Shown here one piece after another: positions 1-4,746 of a stretch of DNA of 10,049 nt. The notes below the pieces were generated by a model, which had not been told where the DNA came from, did no database searches, and worked only from the letters and a program-made list of their open reading frames with translations. This stretch comes from Clostridia bacterium (GTDB lineage Bacteria > Bacillota > Clostridia > Oscillospirales > CAG-272). The position numbers were made by a program, and so were the translations under genes. Location of the stretch: positions 1 to 10,049 of the forward strand of contig JAFQNM010000241.1 in the NCBI GenBank assembly GCA_017395885.1, in the 5' to 3' direction. The stretch's first letter is position 1, and the number at the start of each line of letters is the position of its first letter.

Positions 1-473
1 CATATGAGGTAGCCTCAGCCTATCCCTTTTCAGGCGGCGAAAAGGCAGACCTTCTTCACCTCAGTGCAATGTTTCTCTGCTATCAGCGCCCCGATACGGT
101 AGCTGTGGCAGGCGAAAACGGAGAGGGCATCACCGTCAGCGCAGCTCTGCTTGAAAGGACTATGCAGCTTCTTTTCGGAGATGACGTGCACCTTTCAGAC
201 TATAATGAGTTTCTCAACCCCCAGTGGGGAGACGCCATAAATGCTGAAACGGGCGACTATACCTTTTCCTCATTTGAGGGCTTTGGCCTTTCTGCGGCGG
301 CATATCTTTCCATGGAGAGCCCCGTAGACGTGACAGACGAGGCAGAGCTTATTGAGGCAAGGGTGACCGTTGTGGGATATGACGGCACGGAAAAGGCCCT
401 GACCTACACCTTCAGAAAAACGGTTTATGAAAAGTATCTTTACTACACCCTTGAAACGGTGACGGAAGGCTGA
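1..473 (+). CDS. Unrecognised protein, 3' fragment (5' end outside window)
   Basis: An open reading frame runs from the left edge (codons in phase with base 3) to a TGA at 471-473, giving about 157 residues of a longer protein. The frame has no stop back to the edge, so the ATG at 69 is probably internal; it has no convincing ribosome binding site. The fragment is acidic and rich in Phe, Tyr and Ala. It ends in an alternating beta-strand pattern (a TVVGYDGTEKALTYTF stretch, then YLYYTLETV), which resembles the C-terminal beta-sheet of secreted or lipoprotein-type domains, but I do not recognise a family. No membrane segment is visible in the retained part. It lies 10 nt upstream of the methyltransferase-like gene, so the two are probably co-transcribed. 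The reading frame is secure; the function is unknown. Confidence 0.75.
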   Translation, partial: YEVASAYPFSGGEKADLLHLSAMFLCYQRPDTVAVAGENGEGITVSAALLERTMQLLFGDDVHLSDYNEFLNPQWGDAINAETGDYTFSSFEGFGLSAAAYLSMESPVDVTDEAELIEARVTVVGYDGTEKALTYTFRKTVYEKYLYYTLETVTEG

Positions 474-483
474 CGGTGAGAAA

Positions 484-1326
484 TTGAAGGCTACTGTCGG
501 CGAAAATAATAAAAGGATACTGAGCCTGCTTTCCGAGTATCTGAATTTTATGCCTGATGCCATTACCCCCGAGCTGATAAGGGAGACCTGCAGAGAGTGC
601 TCTGTCAGCGAGGAGGAGGCCTTTCGCATACTGTTTTGCGGAATTTGCGACATTTATGGGGATAAGGAGCTTCGACGGGGCTGGATATCCAAAATGTTTT
701 ACCGCCTGTCTATGGAGGTGTACGAGAGAGACCCCTACAGGCAGACGGTTGATTTTCCCTGTGTCAAGGATGGGGAATGGGAGTTGTATTACGGCAGCTA
801 CAAGCCTTATGAGGCCTTTGTTTATGACGATATCAGAACGGACGGAGAGGGAAGGCTGCTTCCCTCCATCGGCTTTTTTGACAGGGAATATACCTTTCCT
901 GCAGTAAGGCAAGGCGGCAGAGAGTGGATGCTCATAACTCCCAACGAGATCGAGACAATGAGAGAACCTATTGAGAGAGCCTTCGGCAACGTGGCCACCT
1001 ACGGTCTCGGCCTTGGCTATTTTGCCTTTATGGCGGCGAGAAAGGAAAGCGTGGAGAGTGTCACCGTTGTGGAGAGAGACCCCTCCGTTATCAGGCTTTT
1101 TGAAAAGCACATTTTGCCCTCTCTGCCATGCAGGGATAAGATACGGCTCGTTTTGGCAGATGCATTTGAGTATGCCGAATCAAATAACCGTCACGACTAC
1201 GTGTTTGCCGATATCTGGCACGACCCCTCAGACGGATGCCGTGCATACCTTCGCTTAAAGTCTCTTGAACGGGAGGGCACCGTTTATTCCTACTGGATAG
1301 AAAAGACACTCAGGCTGTATTTGTAA
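484..1326 (+). CDS. SAM-methyltransferase / spermidine-synthase-like Rossmann protein
   Basis: A 280-residue protein with a class I SAM-binding Rossmann fold in its C-terminal half. The glycine motif I is YGLGLGYFAF (173-182). The acidic residue after strand 2 lies in VTVVERDP (193-200). LADAFEY (224-230) and FADIWHDPSDG (241-251) occupy the positions of motifs II/III. This order resembles the spermidine-synthase branch, but the N-terminal 150 residues do not look like the usual SpeE beta-barrel, so polyamine synthesis should not be assumed. The substrate is unknown. The start is TTG at 484, preceded by GGTGA (475-479), the 3' part of a Shine-Dalgarno site. A TGA at 460-462 closes the frame upstream. 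The next candidate, ATG at 550, has no clear ribosome binding site. No signal peptide or membrane span is seen, so it is probably cytoplasmic. It sits 10 nt after the preceding gene, in an apparent operon. Confidence 0.75.
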   Translation: MKATVGENNKRILSLLSEYLNFMPDAITPELIRETCRECSVSEEEAFRILFCGICDIYGDKELRRGWISKMFYRLSMEVYERDPYRQTVDFPCVKDGEWELYYGSYKPYEAFVYDDIRTDGEGRLLPSIGFFDREYTFPAVRQGGREWMLITPNEIETMREPIERAFGNVATYGLGLGYFAFMAARKESVESVTVVERDPSVIRLFEKHILPSLPCRDKIRLVLADAFEYAESNNRHDYVFADIWHDPSDGCRAYLRLKSLEREGTVYSYWIEKTLRLYL

Positions 1327-1329
1327 GCG

Positions 1330-1358
1330 GTGATAATCGGTCGCAGCGGCGGTATACT
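1330..1358 (+). promoter_or_regulatory. Candidate sigma-A promoter of the beta-galactosidase gene
   Basis: GTGATA at 1330-1335 matches the -35 consensus at 4 of 6 positions, and TATACT at 1353-1358 matches the -10 consensus at 5 of 6. The spacer is 17 nt. It lies between the methyltransferase-like stop (1326) and the GH35 start (1391), so the hydrolase can be transcribed independently. The -10 box overlaps a palindrome at 1354-1374. Confidence 0.5.
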
Positions 1359-1374
1359 ATATAGACTATAGTAT
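1354..1374. promoter_or_regulatory. Palindrome overlapping the GH35 -10 box (candidate operator)
   Basis: ATACTATA (1354-1361) and TATAGTAT (1367-1374) form a perfect 8-bp inverted repeat around the 5-nt spacer TAGAC. The left arm overlaps the putative -10 box and the right arm lies just upstream of the ribosome binding site, where a repressor dimer would block transcription. No regulator gene is in the window. The arms are A/T only, so chance or simple -10 composition is possible. Confidence 0.4.
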
Positions 1375-1390
1375 GAAAAAAGGAGAGCTT

Positions 1391-3157
1391 ATGGGAATCC
1401 TCAGCTTTAAGGAAAGACAGTTTTATATGGATGGGGTACCCTATCAGATAAGGTCGGGAGCAATGCACTATTTCCGTATACCGAGGGAGTATTGGTATGA
1501 CCGGCTTTTGAAGCTGAAGGAGTGCGGACTTAATACGGTAGAGACCTATATGCCCTGGAATCTTCACGAGCCCCGTGAGGGCGAGCTTGATTTTTCGGGA
1601 ATGCTTGATTTTGAGGCGTATATTGAAACGGCGAGAGCCCTTTCTCTAAATGTTATCCTTCGTCCCGGCCCCTATATTTGTGCCGAGTGGGATATGGGAG
1701 GCCTGCCCTCCTGGCTCCTCAGCTATGAAGGGATATCTTTAAGATGCAACGACAGCCTGTTTTTGTCAAAGGTCAGGTCTTATTTTTCACGCCTGCTTCC
1801 TATGATACGGCCCCATCTTTCAACAAACGGCGGCAATATCATAATGCTTCAGGTGGAGAACGAGTACGGAAGCTACGGAAACGATAAGGATTATCTTTGT
1901 GCCGTTCTTGATATTTACAAGGAGCAGGGAATGGATTGCCTGCTTTTCACCTCCGATGGGCCTACCTATACGATGATGTCCGGCGGAAGCATAGAGGGCA
2001 TTCCGGCAACGGGCAACTTTGGCTCAAGGCCGGGGGAAAATTTTGAGTTTATGAGAAGGCTTCGTCCCGATGAGCCTTCCATGTGCTGTGAATACTGGTG
2101 CGGCTGGTTTGACCATTGGGGAGAGGAGCATCACGTTCGCCCCTTCGAGGAGGTCAGCTCAGATATCCGTGAGTTTATGGAGCTTGGCGCATCATTTAAT
2201 ATTTATATGTTCCACGGCGGAACAAACTTTGGGTTTACGAGCGGCGCCAATTATGACGGAAAGTATCAGCCCACGGTAACGAGCTACGATTATAATGCAC
2301 CTCTCAACGAAAACGGCGACAGAACGCCTCTTTACTACGCCATAAGAGAAACTCTTGGTGAGTTTGGGGTCTGCCTTCCCGAACTAACAGGAGAGGAAAA
2401 GCCAAAAAGGTCGTACGGAAAAGTAAAGCTTTCAGAAAGGGCATATCTTTTTGATAATCTTGAGGCGCTGACCTTGCCTGTTTTCTCGCCCGAGCCCCGA
2501 TTTATGGAGGATCTCGGACAGAGCAGCGGCTATATTCTTTATAGCAGCACCTTCAACGGTCCCTCAGACGGATGGGAGCTGCATTTTGACAGCGTTCACG
2601 ACAGGGCGATCACCTTTGTGAACGGAGAAAAGCGCTGTGTTTGCGAGCGCTGGCGGCCTGAGAGCCTTAGAGATACCCATACGGGAGTATATCTTGAGAG
2701 CGGCATCAGCGCAAGCGTGCAGATCCTTTGTGAGAATATGGGCAGAGTAAATTACGGGCATAAGATCAAGGATAAAAAGGGGATCGGCGGAGTGAGAGAG
2801 GGAAACCGATATCACTTCGGCTGGGATATTTATCCCCTCCCCATGACCGATCTTTCAGGCCTTTGCTTTACCGAAGCGGAGGATGCCCCGGCAGAAAGCC
2901 CTGTTTTTCTAAGAGGAAGCTTTGTTATCGAGGATGAGCCCTGCGATACCTTTGCACATCTCCACGGCTTCACAAAGGGCATCGTTTTTGTAAACGGCAT
3001 CAATATAGGCCGATATTTCAACACCGCAGGCCCGCAGAAAAGCCTGTACGTTCCCGCCCCCTTCCTCAGAAGGGGAGAGAACGAGATAACCGTATTCGAA
3101 TCCGATAAAACGGAGAGCATAGAGATCGAGCTTTCTCATATCCATTGCCTTGGCTGA
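1391..3157 (+). CDS. Glycoside hydrolase family 35 beta-galactosidase
   Basis: The product (588 residues) removes terminal beta-linked galactose from oligosaccharides by the retaining mechanism. The N-terminal TIM barrel carries the GH35 signature GPYICAEWDMGGLPSW (93-108). The general acid/base is E158 in QVENEYGSYG and the nucleophile is E234 in CCEYWCGWFDHWGE; MFHGGTNFGF follows. The C-terminal beta-sandwich has the typical galactose-binding-like stretch KGIVFVNGINIGRYF (529-543). There is no signal peptide, so the enzyme is likely cytoplasmic and acts on imported sugars. The size matches compact bacterial GH35 enzymes such as the BgaC type, some of which prefer beta-1,3 linkages; that specificity is inference. 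I chose the ATG at 1391 because AGGAG (1381-1385) is 5 nt upstream. The earlier in-frame ATG at 1373 would put this ribosome binding site inside the coding region. Both catalytic residues are present and the gene looks intact. Confidence 0.95.
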   Translation: MGILSFKERQFYMDGVPYQIRSGAMHYFRIPREYWYDRLLKLKECGLNTVETYMPWNLHEPREGELDFSGMLDFEAYIETARALSLNVILRPGPYICAEWDMGGLPSWLLSYEGISLRCNDSLFLSKVRSYFSRLLPMIRPHLSTNGGNIIMLQVENEYGSYGNDKDYLCAVLDIYKEQGMDCLLFTSDGPTYTMMSGGSIEGIPATGNFGSRPGENFEFMRRLRPDEPSMCCEYWCGWFDHWGEEHHVRPFEEVSSDIREFMELGASFNIYMFHGGTNFGFTSGANYDGKYQPTVTSYDYNAPLNENGDRTPLYYAIRETLGEFGVCLPELTGEEKPKRSYGKVKLSERAYLFDNLEALTLPVFSPEPRFMEDLGQSSGYILYSSTFNGPSDGWELHFDSVHDRAITFVNGEKRCVCERWRPESLRDTHTGVYLESGISASVQILCENMGRVNYGHKIKDKKGIGGVREGNRYHFGWDIYPLPMTDLSGLCFTEAEDAPAESPVFLRGSFVIEDEPCDTFAHLHGFTKGIVFVNGINIGRYFNTAGPQKSLYVPAPFLRRGENEITVFESDKTESIEIELSHIHCLG

Positions 3158-3183
3158 TAGGTGCCTTGGAAAAATGAAGACCG

Positions 3184-3212
3184 TTGACAAAAAACGTAGA
3201 ATATGGTAGCAT
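3184..3212 (+). promoter_or_regulatory. Sigma-A promoter of the acyltransferase gene
   Basis: A perfect -35 box TTGACA (3184-3189) is followed after 17 nt by TAGCAT (3207-3212), a 4 of 6 match to the -10 consensus. It sits in the 82-bp gap after the beta-galactosidase, where I see no terminator hairpin, so the acyltransferase may receive both its own and readthrough transcription. Confidence 0.6.
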
Positions 3213-3225
3213 ATGATGTAACTTT

Positions 3226-3235
3226 AAGGAGGTGA
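3226..3235 (+). promoter_or_regulatory. Full-length Shine-Dalgarno site of the acyltransferase gene
   Basis: AAGGAGGTGA is complementary over ten bases to the 3' end of 16S rRNA, 4 nt before the ATG at 3240. It fixes the start codon and predicts strong translation initiation. Confidence 0.85.
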
Positions 3236-3239
3236 GCCG

Positions 3240-4325
3240 ATGATAGCTCTGCCCATTATACTTGTTGTCGTTACCCTCATAGGAGCAAAGTTTTCCCGCT
3301 TTCACGAGGACTATATGGGCCTTTCGCAAACAACGGCCGTGAAGGGCTTTTTCGCCGTTGTTATCGTAATGAGCCATATGCTGGGCTACGTTGCTCTCAC
3401 CTACCCTCTTGATTCGGTATACAGAACGGTGATAAACCACGTGGGCCAGCTGATGGTCACTCTGTTCTTCTTCTATTCAGGCTACGGAGTTACCCTGTCA
3501 TATAAGAAAAAGAGCTCGTATTACGATACCTTTCTCAAGAATCGTGTGCTGAAGCTGCTCCTTCATTTTGACCTTGCCGTGGCGCTGTTTCTTGTGATGA
3601 ACGTGTTTCTTTCCATCAGCTTTCCGAAGATACAGTATATCACCTGCTGGGTAGGCTGGGGAAGCATCGGCAACTCAAACTGGTTCATATTTGATACTCT
3701 TGTTTTTTATCTCATAGCATTCGGAGCAATGACGGTCTGCCGTTATACGGGATCGGGGCTTGGGATATTTGCCTCTGTTGTAACGGTTGCCTGTATGTTT
3801 TTCTGGGGCATTCTTGCCATAATTTACGGCAAAGAGGCCACCTGGTGGTACGATACCGTGTTCTGCTTCCCTGTGGGAATATGGTATGGAGTTTTCAAGG
3901 AGCGGATAGATGCGTTTGCCAAAAAGCCGTATTTCTATTGGCCGAGCCTTCTTTTGATCGTGGGGGCCTTTTCGTATCTGTACGGAAAGCGTTTCTTCGT
4001 AGAATATTTTTCCGTGCTTGCCCCTGTTTTCTGCCTGCTTGTAACGTGGGTAACGATGAAGGTAAAGCTTGATAATAAGGTGCTGGCCTGGCTTGGAAAG
4101 CACTCCTTCTCCATCTACATAATCCAGCGCATACCTATGATAATCATAAAGCACCTTGGGGGAGCAAAAAACAGCATAGTGTTCACCCTGCTGGCGGTGC
4201 CCTCCACCCTGCTTCTTGCGTGGCTGTTCTCGTGGCTTCTTTCTCTGGCAGATAAGCTGCTATTCAAAAAGCCGGGCGAGAAAAAGGATAAGAAAAGCAA
4301 AAAGCTCAAGGGGTCAGATGCCTGA
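3240..4325 (+). CDS. Acyltransferase 3 family integral membrane protein
   Basis: A 361-residue polytopic membrane protein of the acyltransferase-3 (OafA/WecH-like) fold. Members typically transfer acetyl or other acyl groups to sugars of surface polysaccharides or lipids. About ten hydrophobic spans are visible, beginning at residues 3-15 and 36-53. The diagnostic N-terminal motif is VKGFFAVVIVMSHM (34-47), where H46 fits the conserved catalytic histidine. LMVTLFFFYSGYGVTLSY (71-88), GNSNWFIFDTLVFYL (144-158) and WLGKHSFSIYIIQR (284-297) follow the family order. Where OafA-type proteins often have arginine before the helix, this one has K35, a common alternative. The C-terminus is a lysine-rich cytoplasmic tail (343-357). 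The acceptor is unknown: neighbouring genes do not form a polysaccharide cluster. Expression should be strong given the promoter and ribosome binding site; the 3' side runs into the structured RNA region. Confidence 0.82.
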   Translation: MIALPIILVVVTLIGAKFSRFHEDYMGLSQTTAVKGFFAVVIVMSHMLGYVALTYPLDSVYRTVINHVGQLMVTLFFFYSGYGVTLSYKKKSSYYDTFLKNRVLKLLLHFDLAVALFLVMNVFLSISFPKIQYITCWVGWGSIGNSNWFIFDTLVFYLIAFGAMTVCRYTGSGLGIFASVVTVACMFFWGILAIIYGKEATWWYDTVFCFPVGIWYGVFKERIDAFAKKPYFYWPSLLLIVGAFSYLYGKRFFVEYFSVLAPVFCLLVTWVTMKVKLDNKVLAWLGKHSFSIYIIQRIPMIIIKHLGGAKNSIVFTLLAVPSTLLLAWLFSWLLSLADKLLFKKPGEKKDKKSKKLKGSDA

Positions 4326-4359
4326 CATACCAATAGTAAAAGAAAAAAGCCACCCAAAA

Positions 4360-4392
4360 GGGAGTTGCGGTAAGGGATTACCGCAAGCTCCC
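4360..4392 (+). repeat. 14-bp stem-loop
   Basis: GGGAG plus TTGCGGTAA pair with TTACCGCAA plus CTCCC around the loop GGGA (4374-4377). The only interruption is a bulged G at 4387. The next bases are AATGATATATT rather than a T run, so it is not a classical intrinsic terminator despite lying 35 nt after the acyltransferase stop. Confidence 0.7.
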
Positions 4393-4394
4393 AA

Positions 4395-4438
4395 TGATAT
4401 ATTCCCTACGGAAATGTGAAATATTGCTGACGCAAGCT
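4395..4438 (+). repeat. Two tandem 22-nt units, each with a mini-hairpin
   Basis: Two adjacent units begin TGATATATT (4395) and TGAAATATT (4417). Each holds a 4-bp hairpin: TTCC-CTAC-GGAA (4402-4413) and TTGC-TGAC-GCAA (4424-4435). About 15 of 22 positions agree. One stem base pair differs compensatorily (C-G in the first, G-C in the second), which points to selection for structure. Confidence 0.55.
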
Positions 4439-4465
4439 GCCTCAGGCTGTCGAGAAGGATGCAGA

Positions 4466-4571
4466 TTTCGTCCTTTAAAGTCCGTCGGAGGGGTTCCCCG
4501 AAAGTGAGCTTGCGAGCTTTTGGGGGTTCCTGTAAGCGTACAAAGGTACGACAGGACTTGAAAGGGCGAAA
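4466..4571 (+). ncRNA. Three-way-junction RNA motif
   Basis: The closing stem pairs 4466-4483 with 4554-4571: 16 Watson-Crick pairs, one U-G (4471-4566) and one A-G mismatch (4477-4560). Inside are two hairpins. The first has the stem CCCCGAAAG (4496-4504) with CTTTTGGGG (4517-4525), including one G-U. The second is CCTGT/CGTAC (4529-4541) with GTACG/ACAGG (4546-4555), with a 3-nt bulge and loop AAAG. Two G bases (4554-4555) are shared between the second hairpin and the closing stem, so they must compete. Function unknown. Confidence 0.5.
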
Positions 4572-4575
4572 AGCT

Positions 4576-4606
4576 AGAAATCCCCTGAAAATCAGGGGAT
4601 TTCTTT
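4576..4606 (+). terminator. Intrinsic terminator of the acyltransferase transcript
   Basis: A perfect 13-bp stem, AGAAATCCCCTGA (4576-4588) with TCAGGGGATTTCT (4592-4604), has loop AAA and is followed by T residues. It lies about 250 nt after the acyltransferase stop and directly after the junction motif. The lower stem is A/T and the opposite strand continues AGCTTTTC, so it may also stop leftward transcripts weakly. Confidence 0.65.
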
Positions 4607-4705
4607 AATGTGACTTTAATTATTAGTTGCTTTTGCCGTTTACAGTTAAAGTTTCGATCCGGCTGTCTTCGTTTTGATATATTTGCGGTCTGCGCCTTTT
4701 TCGAC

Positions 4706-4746
4706 AGCCTGAAAGCCCCTGATTTATCAGGGGCTTTCAGGCTTTT
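4706..4746. terminator. 17-bp terminator-like hairpin abutting the CvpA-like stop
   Basis: AGCCTGAAAGCCCCTGA (4706-4722) pairs perfectly with TCAGGGGCTTTCAGGCT (4727-4743) around loop TTTA. The T-tail (4743-4746) is on the + strand, whereas the leftward CvpA-like gene ends at 4745, right at the hairpin base. Read leftward the stem is followed by GTCGAAAAAGG without a T run. It is therefore best as a + strand or barrier terminator between converging genes, with a possible role in 3'-end protection of the leftward mRNA. Confidence 0.6.

Larger units (their letters stand above)
4360..4606 (+). ncRNA. Candidate structured RNA or 3'-UTR element after the acyltransferase gene
   Basis: This non-coding stretch between converging genes carries, in order: a 14-bp hairpin (4360-4392), two tandem mini-hairpins (4395-4438), a three-way junction (4466-4571) and an intrinsic terminator (4576-4606). 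Non-Watson-Crick positions in the junction stems are G-U when read on the + strand (U4471-G4566, G4500-U4521) and would be A-C on the other strand. This supports folding as a + strand transcript. It could be a 3'-UTR of the acyltransferase mRNA, an independent small RNA, or a dispersed repeat element. I cannot match it to a named RNA family and see no ORF with a ribosome binding site within it. Confidence 0.5.
4442..4712. repeat. Inverted repeats bounding the junction/terminator segment
   Basis: TCAGGCTGTCGA (4442-4453) and its exact complement TCGACAGCCTGA (4701-4712) form a 12-nt perfect inverted repeat. Extending each arm inward to 24 nt (4442-4465 against 4689-4712) leaves 20 of 24 matching. 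A third copy of the core, GGCTGTC, lies at 4661-4667. The arrangement fits terminal repeats of a small non-autonomous element of about 271 bp, but no target duplication was seen. The right arm also shares bases with the hairpin at 4706-4743, which could explain part of it. Confidence 0.4.

Noticed and set aside
412..1110. A long open frame on the minus strand opposite the methyltransferase-like gene
   Set aside because: It overlaps a well-supported + strand gene with recognisable SAM-binding motifs, lacks a ribosome binding site, and its protein looks like no family.
484..1326. Naming the Rossmann protein as spermidine synthase
   Set aside because: Only the nucleotide-binding half fits; the N-terminal domain and active-site context for polyamine transfer are not recognisable.
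3675..4154. A minus-strand open frame inside the acyltransferase gene
   Set aside because: The + strand frame encodes a convincing polytopic membrane protein with family motifs; the antisense product is low-complexity and has no start signals.
4360..4440. A CRISPR-like or tRNA-like array, because of short repeats and hairpins
   Set aside because: There are only two 22-nt units with no spacers of uniform length, and no acceptor stem, TPsiC arm or CCA end could be assembled.
4706..4746. An ordinary intrinsic terminator for the leftward CvpA-like gene
   Set aside because: The T run lies on the opposite strand; read leftward the stem is followed by GTCGAAAAAGG, so it is not a standard terminator for that gene.
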